In this document: in pieces, positions 24,551-32,355 of the stretch | How the letters are laid out: every line of letters begins with the position of its first letter | Position numbering within the stretch: position 1 is the first letter of the stretch | DNA from: Streptomyces microflavus | GTDB taxonomy: Bacteria > Actinomycetota > Actinomycetes > Streptomycetales > Streptomycetaceae | Direction: 5' to 3' | Assembly (NCBI RefSeq): GCF_014650075.1 | Contig: NZ_BMUG01000001.1 | Location: 386,710-450,709 of the forward strand | DNA length: 64,000 nt | Translations under genes and position numbers: made by a program | Notes under the pieces: generated by a model | Database searches by the model: none | What the model saw: only the letters and a program-made list of their open reading frames with translations | What the model was told of the DNA's origin: nothing

Positions 24551-26188
24551 ATGAACCAGCGAAACGGCAAGCGAACAGGGGCACGGGCAGGGGGCCGGGC
24601 CGGGGCGGTGGCGCTCCTGCTCGCCGGCGGGATGCTGCTCACCGCGTGCGGCGGCTCCGGGTCGTCGGACGGCTCCACCGCCGCGGACAAGCGCTCCGGC
24701 GCACGCCCGCCGCAGGGGGCGACCGGCGGCGGACAGCCCGCGCCCGACGCGGTGGCGCCGGAGGAGGGCCGGCAGTCCGAGGAGAGCGGTGACACGGCCC
24801 GGAGGGACGTCGCGGCCCCGGACTACCTCTCCACCTTCGCCCTGGACGTGGACACCGCGAGCTACGGCTACGCGCGCAGCACCCTCGGCGACGGCGCAAT
24901 GCCCGACCCCGTGAACATCCGGCCCGAGGAGTTCGTCAACAGCTTCCGCCAGGGGTACCAGCGGCCCAAGGGCAACGGGTTCTCCGTGAGCGTCGACGGG
25001 GCACGGATCGGTGAGGGCTCCGGGGCCTCCGACTGGTCGCTGCTGAGGGTCGGGCTGGCCACCAAGGCGGCCCCGCCGGACAGCGAACGGCCGCCCGCCG
25101 CCCTCACGTTCGTGGTCGACATCTCCGGCTCCATGGCGGGCCCCGGCCGTCTGGGGCTCGTCAAGGAGTCCCTGAACATCCTTACCGACGAGCTGCGCGA
25201 CGACGACTCCGTCTCCGTGGTCACCTTCAGCGACGAGGCCGAGACCCGGCTGCCGATGACCCGCCTCAAGGGCAACCGGAACAAGATCCGGGACGCGGTG
25301 GACGAGATGGATCCGGCCCAGTCCACCAACGTGGAGGCGGGGATCAAGCGCGGTTACGAGGAGTCCGTCAAGGGCCACCGCAAGGGCGTCAACAACCGGG
25401 TGGTGCTGCTCTCCGACGCCCTCGCCAACACCGGCGACACCAACGCCGACAGCATCCTGAAGCGGATCGACTCCGCCCGCCGCGAATACGGCATCACGCT
25501 CTTCGGGGTCGGCGTCGGCAGCGACTACGGCGACGCGTTCATGGAGCGGCTCACCAACCGGGGCGACGGCCACACCACCTACGTCGGTGACGAGGAGCAG
25601 GCCCGCAAGGTCTTCGTCGACCAGCTGCCCGCCCACATCGAACTCACGGCGCGCGACGCCAAGGCCCAGGTGGCGTTCGACCGCAAGACGGTGGAGCAGT
25701 TCCGGCTGATCGGCTACGAGAACCGCAAGGTCGCCGACGAGGACTTCCGCGACGACAGCGTCGACGGCGGCGAGGTCGGCCCCGGCCACACGGTGACCGC
25801 GCTCTACGCCGTACGGCTGCGCGAGGGCGCCTCCGGCACGGTGGCGGAGGCGACCGTGCGGTGGCTGGACCCCAAGACCCGTAAGGCGTACGAGGAGAGC
25901 GGGTCGGTCCGGACCGGGGCGATCGACGGCGACCTGTGGGGCGGCGGCACGCCGCAGCGGCTCCGAGTGGCGGCCGTCGCAGCGTACTTCGCCGACACCC
26001 TGCGCGGTGGCGACCTGCCCGGCACACCCGCACTCGGTGAACTGGCCTCGCGGGCCACGAAGCTGGCGAGCGAGACCGATGACAGTGCCGTACGGAAGCT
26101 GGCGACGGCGATCGGTCAGGCGGAGGCGCTCAGGAACGGGACCGAGCCGGAGGCCGGGGGAGACACGGGCGAGGGGGAGATCGGCTGA
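24551..26188 (+). CDS. von Willebrand factor A domain lipoprotein (YfbK-like)
   Basis: A 545-residue cell-surface lipoprotein. The signal peptide ends in lipobox LLTAC (Cys near residue 33), followed by a Ser/Gly/Pro-rich spacer. The YfbK-type N-terminal region (STFALDVDTASYGYARSTL to about 165) precedes a vWA domain (about 175-360) with the MIDAS motif FVVDISGSMAGPG, and a DUF3520-like C-terminal region carries the remainder. Family members bind divalent metal and mediate protein-protein contacts; no enzymatic activity is known to me. The start is ATG 24551 with GGGGGG upstream. It stands alone between the ABC system and a DUF1772 gene. Confidence 0.9.
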   Translation: MNQRNGKRTGARAGGRAGAVALLLAGGMLLTACGGSGSSDGSTAADKRSGARPPQGATGGGQPAPDAVAPEEGRQSEESGDTARRDVAAPDYLSTFALDVDTASYGYARSTLGDGAMPDPVNIRPEEFVNSFRQGYQRPKGNGFSVSVDGARIGEGSGASDWSLLRVGLATKAAPPDSERPPAALTFVVDISGSMAGPGRLGLVKESLNILTDELRDDDSVSVVTFSDEAETRLPMTRLKGNRNKIRDAVDEMDPAQSTNVEAGIKRGYEESVKGHRKGVNNRVVLLSDALANTGDTNADSILKRIDSARREYGITLFGVGVGSDYGDAFMERLTNRGDGHTTYVGDEEQARKVFVDQLPAHIELTARDAKAQVAFDRKTVEQFRLIGYENRKVADEDFRDDSVDGGEVGPGHTVTALYAVRLREGASGTVAEATVRWLDPKTRKAYEESGSVRTGAIDGDLWGGGTPQRLRVAAVAAYFADTLRGGDLPGTPALGELASRATKLASETDDSAVRKLATAIGQAEALRNGTEPEAGGDTGEGEIG

Positions 26189-26283
26189 GCCGGCGGACAT
26201 CCTGACCGGGGGCGATGTTCGTACAGCCCCAGCCGGGCGAAATACGGCTGTGCGAACGGCTTTCACCGGTCATGATGTCCGCC

Positions 26284-26739
26284 ATGACCTCCCTGCTCCT
26301 GGTGCTCTCCGTGATCGTCACCGGCCTCTACGCGGGCTTCATGCTGACGTTCCTGATCGCGATCATGCCGGGCCTCGCCGAACTGACGGACAAACAGTTC
26401 ACGGCGGCCATGCGCCGCTTCAACGAGAAGGTCCCCGGACCCCTCTTCCTCGTACTCTTCCTCGGCGTGGTCGCCCTGCCCGCCGCCGCGCTCCTCACCG
26501 GACTCGGCGAGCACGACGAGGTGGCGGGCCCCGCGATCGTGGGGGCGCTCGTCTGCGCGGTCGCCGGGCACCTGATCACGATCGCCGGGAACATCCCGCT
26601 CAACAACGCGCTCGCGCAGTCGGAGGGCGGCGACGACAGCGCCGCCCGCAAGGCCTTCGAACCCCGCTGGAACACCCTCCACCAGGTCCGCACCGCGCTC
26701 GCGCTGGTGGCGTGCGTCCTGCTGGCCGTCGCGCTGTAG
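26284..26739 (+). CDS. DUF1772 (anthrone oxygenase-like) membrane protein
   Basis: A 151-residue integral membrane protein with four helices: SLLLVLSVIVTGLYAGFMLT, a segment near 60-80, one near 90-110 and a C-terminal one. The DUF1772 signature NIPLNNALAQ, followed by RWNTLHQVRTALAL, is present. Some relatives act as anthrone oxygenases, but most are uncharacterised, so no reaction is assigned. In-frame ATGs at 26272, 26275 and 26284 are all possible; 26284 puts the first helix directly at the N-terminus. It is convergent with the amidase gene. Confidence 0.82.
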   Translation: MTSLLLVLSVIVTGLYAGFMLTFLIAIMPGLAELTDKQFTAAMRRFNEKVPGPLFLVLFLGVVALPAAALLTGLGEHDEVAGPAIVGALVCAVAGHLITIAGNIPLNNALAQSEGGDDSAARKAFEPRWNTLHQVRTALALVACVLLAVAL

Positions 26740-26773
26740 ACCCGGGGGCGGCGGGCCGGGGGGCCGGGGGGAC

Positions 26774-27649
26774 TCACACGTTGGGGACCTTGAGCCGGTC
26801 CCAGCTGGTCTTCCCCGGGACGCCGTCCGCGTCGGTGCCCGTGTAGCCCAGCTTGCGCTGCCAGGCCGCGTACGAGTTCCGGTCCGCCGTGGACCAGGCC
26901 GGTCCGGGGCCCACCGTGTACCGGCCGCAGCCCTCGGCCACCAGGCGCTTGCCCATCGCCGTGACGACCGGGCTGCTGCGGCCCACCGCGAAGAAGGACG
27001 ACCCGGGGAACGGCTCGTACGTCGGTCTCGGCGGCGGCTGGGAGGGCCCGTCCGGCGAACCGTCCAGCCGCTTGCCGATCCTGGTGCGCATCGAGTTCAT
27101 GGTGAAGCCGCGCGGGTCGACCTTGCCCGGCTGCCACTCCAGGTGCCCGATCACCGACCGCTGCGACCAGTTGTGCGCCCGGCAGACGGCCGCGGCGGCC
27201 CGTTCGATCGCCAGCAACTGTGCGGCGGGCCAGGGATCTTTCCCATCCCCGAGATTGACGCACTCGAAGCCGTAGAAGTAGCGGTTGCCGTCGGTGTTGG
27301 CCTCGTTGTCCGGCGGCAGGGCCTTCTCCGCGATCACCGCACGCAGCACGTCGTCGTCGCCGAGCCCGGCGTGGTTGGCCCGGCCGTTCCCCACGAGGTG
27401 GACGGTCCCGTCCTTGGCGATCACCCCGTGACAGAGGGGGCCGGGGAGGGCGGAGTGGCCGTTGTAGCAGAGCTCGACGGAGGAGGCGGTGCCCGATGTG
27501 ACGGTGTGATGGATCATGACGCCGTGCGTCGGGCCCCAGGGTCCCTTGTGATTCCGGTTGTTCGTACGCCAGCTCCGGTGTTCGACGACGTGGAGGCCTT
27601 CGTCGCGGAGGGCTTTGAGCAGCTTGTCGGCGGACAGCGGCGTCGCCAT
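26774..27649 (-). CDS. Endolysin-like N-acetylmuramoyl-L-alanine amidase
   Basis: A 291-residue peptidoglycan amidase that cuts the muramic acid-L-alanine bond. The Amidase_2 domain (about 15-185) shows the zinc ligands in GVMIHHTVTSG and a later His in VIGHLEWQPGKVDPRGF, a typical catalytic His-Lys arrangement. A Pro-rich linker (about 200-215) is followed by a C-terminal binding module with WSTADRNSYAAWQRKLGYTG and ADGVPGKTSWDRLK, the layout of lysins from phages of Streptomyces. There is no signal peptide, as in phage endolysins. I start at ATG 27649 with AAAGGAG upstream. No other phage genes are nearby, so it is a lone domesticated lysin or a housekeeping gene of phage descent. Confidence 0.88.
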   Translation of the reverse strand: MATPLSADKLLKALRDEGLHVVEHRSWRTNNRNHKGPWGPTHGVMIHHTVTSGTASSVELCYNGHSALPGPLCHGVIAKDGTVHLVGNGRANHAGLGDDDVLRAVIAEKALPPDNEANTDGNRYFYGFECVNLGDGKDPWPAAQLLAIERAAAAVCRAHNWSQRSVIGHLEWQPGKVDPRGFTMNSMRTRIGKRLDGSPDGPSQPPPRPTYEPFPGSSFFAVGRSSPVVTAMGKRLVAEGCGRYTVGPGPAWSTADRNSYAAWQRKLGYTGTDADGVPGKTSWDRLKVPNV

Positions 27650-28048
27650 CGTGGCGCTCCTTTCCAGGTGGTGCGTCGGTTCGCAGGGGTGTTCGGTGGG
27701 GGGAGGGCAGGCTCGGATGCCGGACGGCACAACGAAGTTGCGCTCGCCCGAACGGGTTTGCGGAGAGAGTGGGGGCGCCCTGCGACGGGATTGCGCCGTC
27801 GGGCCGTACAGGATCGATTTGCCCGTTCTTGCGCTGTCCTGAACGTCGTCCCGTACCGAACGTTTCGTCGGTCCGCCACTCTTGTGCCACGGATTCCGCT
27901 TAGTGGGGTGCGAGGGGCGGAGGGGGCCGTAGTTCCGGCTGCGGGGACCCGCACGCGCGTGCGGGGACGTGGGTGCGCCCGTCCGCGCCGCGCCCTACTC
28001 CCGCTGTCGTATGCGCCCCGCCACCGCGGCTCCTACGGTGAGGGGGTG
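27650..28048. other. 399-bp intergenic region between the amidase and two-component operon
   Basis: No convincing gene. It must hold the amidase promoter (minus strand). For the plus strand there is a half-site GCCCTACTCCCGC at 27992-28004, also found upstream of the ABC exporter, and a -10-like TACGGT at 28034-28039, which places the transcript start at the kinase start codon. The middle part (about 27780-27900) is less GC-rich than the coding DNA. Confidence 0.6.
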
Positions 28049-29215
28049 ATGACCTTCGACCGCCTCGCCGCCCGGGTGCGCGCCCTGCCGCCGCTCGTCG
28101 CGGATCTGCTGGTGGTGGCGGTGGTGGGCCTGTTCACCGCGTCCGACGCGGCGGTGAACGACCCCGGCTACCGCCAGGACGACGCGCTCACCTGGGCCCT
28201 GCTCGCGGTCTCGCTCGTGGCACTCGCCTTCCGCCGCCGCCTGCCCGTCACGGTGCTGTGCGTGACCGGGGCCGCCTGCGCCGGATGGGCGCTGCACGGG
28301 CACATCGGCGAGCTGCTGAACCTCCCGGTCATCGTGGCGCTGTACACCGTGGCCGTCCTCGGCGACCGCCGCCGCACCCTGTGGACCGGCCTGGCCGCCG
28401 CCGCGGTATCGGGGGTGGTCGCCCTGATCGTGGGGCGGGACGTGGTCAACCCGCAGGGGCTGCCGGTCCTGGAGATGGTCTGGCCGCTCGTCCCGCTGCT
28501 GCTGGGCGAGGCGGTACGGACCCGGCGGGAGCTGCTCGCGGAGTACGCGGCGCGCGCGGCACGGGCGGAGGAGGAACGGGAGCGGGAGGCGGACCGCCGG
28601 GTGCGGCAGGAGCGGGTGCGCGTCGCCCGGGAGATCCACGACATCCTCGCGCACACCGTGTCCGCGATGACCGTGCAGGCCGGGGTGGCGCTCGACGCGC
28701 TGGACACCGCGCCGGAGGTGTCGCGCCGGGCGATGACGCAGGTGCGGGCCTCCGGGAAGGAGGCCGTACGGGAACTGCGCGCCACCCTGTCCGTCCTGCG
28801 CGCGACGGAGTCCACCGCCCCGGCGCCCCGCCTGGACCAGCTGGCCGAGCTGGTGGCGGGGGTCGAGGCCGGTGGCGTACGGGTGGTTCTGCGCCGGGCG
28901 CCTGCGGGCGCCGCCTACCCGGCGGTCGTCGGGACGACCGCGTACCGGATCGTGCAGGAGGCGTTGACCAACGTGGTGAAGCACTCGGGGGCCGGGCGGG
29001 TCGCGGTCTCGCTGACCGGAGGGGACACGCACCTGGACATCGAGATCGTGGACGACGGCCCACCCCGCTCCGAGCCTGCCGCCGGCGAGGGCTTCGGGCT
29101 GATCGGCATGCGGGAGCGGGTGCTCGCGGTGGGCGGGACGCTCGCGTACGGTCCGGTGCCGGGCGGGGGATTCCGCGTCCACGCCCAGCTGCCCACCGAA
29201 GGAGCGGCCCCATGA
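28049..29215 (+). CDS. DesK/NarX-type sensor histidine kinase
   Basis: A 388-residue membrane histidine kinase. Five or six hydrophobic helices (about 14-160) are followed by a charged coiled-coil (AARAARAEEEREREADRR), HisKA_3 with the phospho-accepting His in VAREIHDILAHTVSAM, and an ATPase domain with EALTNVVKHSG and GFGLIGMRERVLAVGG. There is no external sensor domain. Start options are GTG 28046 or ATG 28049, both 6-9 nt after TACGGT, so the message is probably leaderless. It forms a tight operon with the regulator (4-nt overlap) and is followed by an ABC exporter, a common layout for envelope or antibiotic stress sensing. Confidence 0.91.
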   Translation: MTFDRLAARVRALPPLVADLLVVAVVGLFTASDAAVNDPGYRQDDALTWALLAVSLVALAFRRRLPVTVLCVTGAACAGWALHGHIGELLNLPVIVALYTVAVLGDRRRTLWTGLAAAAVSGVVALIVGRDVVNPQGLPVLEMVWPLVPLLLGEAVRTRRELLAEYAARAARAEEEREREADRRVRQERVRVAREIHDILAHTVSAMTVQAGVALDALDTAPEVSRRAMTQVRASGKEAVRELRATLSVLRATESTAPAPRLDQLAELVAGVEAGGVRVVLRRAPAGAAYPAVVGTTAYRIVQEALTNVVKHSGAGRVAVSLTGGDTHLDIEIVDDGPPRSEPAAGEGFGLIGMRERVLAVGGTLAYGPVPGGGFRVHAQLPTEGAAP

Positions 29216-29880
29216 CCGTGCGGGTGGTCCTCGCCGACGACCAGACCGTCGTACGCGCGGGGTTCCGCGCCCTGCTCGACCTCACCGACGACCTGGTGGT
29301 CGTCGCGGAGGCGGCCGACGGTGCCCGGGCCGTGGAGGCGGTCCGCACGACCCGCCCCGACGTCGTCCTGATGGACATCCGGATGCCCGGCGTCGACGGC
29401 CTGGAGGCCACCCGCCGGATCGCCGGGGACCGCTCGCTGGACGGGGTCCGCGTGGTCATGCTCACCACGTACCAGGTGGACGCGTACGTCTTCGAGGCCC
29501 TGCGGCACGGCGCCGCGGGCTTTCTGCTCAAGGACATCGAGCCGGACGACCTGCGCGCCGCGATCCGGACGGTGGCCGAGGGCCGGAGCCTGCTCGCCCC
29601 GGCCGTCACCCGCCGGGTGATCGAGGAGTTCGCACGGCTGAAGGCCCCCGAGGCGGCGGGCGCCGAACGGCTCGCCGCCCTCACCGGCCGGGAGCGCGAG
29701 GTGATGGCGCTCGTCGCCGCCGGGCTCACCAACGAGGAGATCGGCCGGGAGCTGATCATGAGCCCGCTGACGGCGAAGACCCACGTCAGCCGGACCATGA
29801 CGAAGCTGGGCGCCCGCGACCGGGCCCAGCTGGTGGTGCTCGCCTACGAGACGGGCCTGGTCAGGGCGGGCGAACGCTAG
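29212..29880 (+). CDS. NarL/LuxR-family response regulator
   Basis: A 222-residue response regulator, partner of the preceding kinase. The receiver has VVLADDQ, phospho-acceptor Asp55 in VVLMDIRMPGVDG and the conserved Lys in FLLKDIEPDD. The LuxR HTH (about 155-215) starts LTGREREVMALVAAGLTNEE. It probably binds the CCTACTCC-type sites found upstream of its own operon and of the ABC exporter 90 nt downstream. Confidence 0.92.
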   Translation: MTVRVVLADDQTVVRAGFRALLDLTDDLVVVAEAADGARAVEAVRTTRPDVVLMDIRMPGVDGLEATRRIAGDRSLDGVRVVMLTTYQVDAYVFEALRHGAAGFLLKDIEPDDLRAAIRTVAEGRSLLAPAVTRRVIEEFARLKAPEAAGAERLAALTGREREVMALVAAGLTNEEIGRELIMSPLTAKTHVSRTMTKLGARDRAQLVVLAYETGLVRAGER

Positions 29881-29891
29881 GGCCTGTCGTA

Positions 29892-29911
29892 CCTACTCCG
29901 GCGGGAGTAGG
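29892..29911. promoter_or_regulatory. Inverted repeat, probable response-regulator operator upstream of the ABC exporter
   Basis: CCTACTCC, 4 nt, GGAGTAGG is a perfect 8-4-8 palindrome. The minus-strand arm, extended, reads GCCCTACTCCCGC, identical over 13 nt to positions 27992-28004 before the kinase gene. A -10 TAGCGT (29954-29959) lies downstream and would start a leaderless ABC transcript at 29966-29967. Confidence 0.65.
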
Positions 29912-29966
29912 GCCCGGCTCCCGCCGGAGGATTCGCGAACGGCCCCCCGCTCGTAGCGTCGGAACC

Positions 29967-30920
29967 ATGATCGAAGCAACGGAACTCACCAAACGCTACG
30001 GCGGGCGGACCGCCGTCGACCAGCTCTCGTTCACCGTCCGGCCCGGCCGGGTGACCGGCTTCCTCGGCCCGAACGGCGCCGGGAAGTCGACCACCATGCG
30101 GCTGATCCTGGGCCTCGACTCCCCGAGCGGGGGACGGGTCACCGTGGGCGGCAAGGCCTACCGGGACCTCCCCGTACCGCTCCGCGCGGTCGGCTCGCTG
30201 CTCGACGCGAAGGGCGTCCACGGCGGCCGCTCCGCCTACCACCACCTGGCCGGACTCGCCGCGAGCAACGGCATCCCGCGGAGCCGCGTCGACGAGGTGC
30301 TCGACCTGGTCGGGCTGCCCGCCGCGACGGCCCGCAGACGCACCAAGGGCTTCTCGCTCGGCATGGGCCAGCGGCTCGGCATCGCGGCCGCGCTCATCGG
30401 CGACCCGGAGGTGCTGATCCTCGACGAACCGGTCAACGGCCTCGACACCGAGGGCATCCGCTGGATCCGCGAGCTGATGAAGTCCCTGGCGGCTCAGGGC
30501 CGTACGGTCCTGCTCTCCAGCCACCTCATGAGCGAGATGGAGCTCACGGCCGACCACCTCATCGTGATCGGCCGGGGCCGGCTCATCGCGGACACCACGA
30601 TGCGGGACTTCATCGAGACCAACTCCCGCGCCCACACGCTCGTACGGTCCCCCGAACCGGAGAAGCTCCGGGCCCTGCTGGAGACGGTGGGGGCGCAGGT
30701 CCGCCTGGACGCCACGGGCGGCTGGCGGGTCGACGGACCGGACGCGGCGGCCATCGGTGACCTGGCCCGCGACCACGGGGTCGCCGTCCACGAACTCACC
30801 CCCGCCCACTCCTCGTTGGAGGAGGTCTACACGACGCTGTCGCAGTCCTCGGTGGAGTACCGGACCGAGGAACGAACCCCCGCGATCCCCCCGGCCGGCC
30901 AGAAGGAGACAGTCCGATGA
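29967..30920 (+). CDS. ABC transporter ATP-binding protein (drug/peptide export type)
   Basis: A 317-residue cytoplasmic ATPase of the DRI/CcmA type. Walker A is GPNGAGKST, the signature region is FSLGMGQRLGIAAAL, Walker B is VLILDEPVNGLD and the switch His lies in TVLLSSHLMSEM. The C-terminal about 90 residues are the accessory domain typical of this subfamily. It pairs with the permease at 30917, with a 4-nt overlap, and lies directly downstream of the two-component pair that probably induces it. The substrate is likely a drug, lantibiotic or lipid; this is inference from context. Confidence 0.92.
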   Translation: MIEATELTKRYGGRTAVDQLSFTVRPGRVTGFLGPNGAGKSTTMRLILGLDSPSGGRVTVGGKAYRDLPVPLRAVGSLLDAKGVHGGRSAYHHLAGLAASNGIPRSRVDEVLDLVGLPAATARRRTKGFSLGMGQRLGIAAALIGDPEVLILDEPVNGLDTEGIRWIRELMKSLAAQGRTVLLSSHLMSEMELTADHLIVIGRGRLIADTTMRDFIETNSRAHTLVRSPEPEKLRALLETVGAQVRLDATGGWRVDGPDAAAIGDLARDHGVAVHELTPAHSSLEEVYTTLSQSSVEYRTEERTPAIPPAGQKETVR

Positions 30921-31699
30921 CCACGCTCACCCTCCCCGCCGGACGCAGGGAGAAGACAGGATTCCGGCACGCCCTGGCTTATGAGTGGATCAAGTTCCGC
31001 AGCGTGCGCTCCACGGTGTGGACGACCGCCGCGACCGCCGTACTGCCCGTCCTGGGCGCGGTCTTCGTCGCCGCCACCGGCAGCCTGCAACCCGACGACA
31101 CCGTCCTCGGCGGCAGCCTCACGCTCTCCGTCGTCGCCCAGATGCTGGCGGCGGTGGTCGGTGCGCTGGTGGTCTCGGGGGAGTACAGCAGCGGCACCAT
31201 CCGGACGACCTTCGCAGCCGTCCCGCACCGGTCCACGGTGTTCGCGGCCAAGGCGGCCCTGGTCGCGGGGGTGATGTACGTCCTGGCCCTGCTCTCCTGC
31301 TCGACCGCCTACCTGGTAGGGAACGCGATGCTGCCGGAGGGCCGCTACGCCCAAGGAGACCCACTGCCCGCCCTCTTCGGCATCGCCGCGTCCTTCGCGG
31401 TGGCGGCCGTGCTCGGCCTGGCCGTCGGCACCCTCGTACGCCACTCCGCAGGCGCGGTCACCACGGTGATCGGCCTGCTGCTCCTGCCGTCCCTCTTCGG
31501 CCCCCTCTTCGGAAACGCCGAACGCTGGATCGCCGGCCTCTCCCCGACGGCGGCCCTGGAGAAGCTCACCCAGACCTCGGACGCCGCAGCCGACACAGTG
31601 GGCAGCCTGGGCCCCTGGCCCTCCCTGCTCCTGGTCGCGGCCTGCACGGCCGCCGTCTCCCTCGCCGCACTGCTGCTGCTCAGGCGACGGGACGCGTGA
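30917..31699 (+). CDS. ABC-2-type transporter permease
   Basis: A 260-residue permease with six hydrophobic helices. A short cytoplasmic N-terminus containing LAYEWIKFRSVRSTVWT leads to the first helix. The conserved segment GEYSSGTIRTTFAAVPHRST is the coupling region before the third helix. It forms an exporter with the preceding ATPase (ATGA overlap). It ends the core operon; an island of different composition begins directly downstream. Confidence 0.91.
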   Translation: MTTLTLPAGRREKTGFRHALAYEWIKFRSVRSTVWTTAATAVLPVLGAVFVAATGSLQPDDTVLGGSLTLSVVAQMLAAVVGALVVSGEYSSGTIRTTFAAVPHRSTVFAAKAALVAGVMYVLALLSCSTAYLVGNAMLPEGRYAQGDPLPALFGIAASFAVAAVLGLAVGTLVRHSAGAVTTVIGLLLLPSLFGPLFGNAERWIAGLSPTAALEKLTQTSDAAADTVGSLGPWPSLLLVAACTAAVSLAALLLLRRRDA

Positions 31700-31950
31700 A
31701 GGGGCTGCCCGCATACATTGCCGCACCTCTGCGGTGTATTCGGGGGGTCCCGGCGCATTGCAGGGGACCACCCGCCCTGCTCTGATCGCGGGCGTGGGAA
31801 AGCAGGAATAGTTGTCAGCTGCCAAGGGTATGGCCCTGCCGGTGTACGAAATTCTACGCCTGTATGGGTGTTCGAGAAGTCCTCCCGAACGGTTCGGGGC
31901 TGCGGAAATGTTCTGACACTCGGTCCCCGGCAGCATGGAAAGCGGGTTGG

Positions 31951-32355
31951 ATGTCCACAACAGTTGGACGAGTGACAGCGATGGTTACCGCAGGGGTAAT
32001 CGCTGCCGCGACTGGAATGGTCACAAACGTGGTGACGAACAATCCATCGGGTCCCTGGTGGGCTGCTCTGGCCGCCTTGGTCCTGTTCGGCGTTCTGCCG
32101 CAGATCTATCTCTACAGGGGTACCTCGCCGCAGAATCGACCTCCGGTGGTCAACGCTGCCGGCACGGGTGCGGTCGCGGTCGGAGGTTCCTCGTACGAGC
32201 GAATCTCCACCAAGGTCGTCGGAGTCGCGATCGCAGAGGACGAAACGGCCGGCCAGGGAGTCTCGGCAACCGGGGCGGGAGCTGTGGCGGTAGGTGAAGC
32301 GGCGATCGGCACCATCGAGACGGATGTCGCCCATGGCTCGGGCGGTGCTTCATGA
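31951..32355 (+). CDS. Two-TM membrane protein with C-terminal repeats shared with the adjacent STAND NTPase
   Basis: A 134-residue protein with no family I recognise. Two membrane helices lie at about residues 8-28 and 35-55. A tail with two copies of one motif follows: VNAAGTGAVAVGG (67-79) and VSATGAGAVAVGE (104-116), each followed 7 residues after the conserved Gly by Ile and then Thr/Val. A third copy, VEAGGEAAVAVGG, is at residues 9-21 of the next protein. ATG 31951 is the first Met before helix 1. The gene overlaps the NTPase start by 4 nt, so the two are made together. The composition is lower in GC than neighbouring genes. I infer a membrane effector that is recruited by, or assembles with, the NTPase through the repeat. 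Confidence 0.72.
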   Translation: MSTTVGRVTAMVTAGVIAAATGMVTNVVTNNPSGPWWAALAALVLFGVLPQIYLYRGTSPQNRPPVVNAAGTGAVAVGGSSYERISTKVVGVAIAEDETAGQGVSATGAGAVAVGEAAIGTIETDVAHGSGGAS

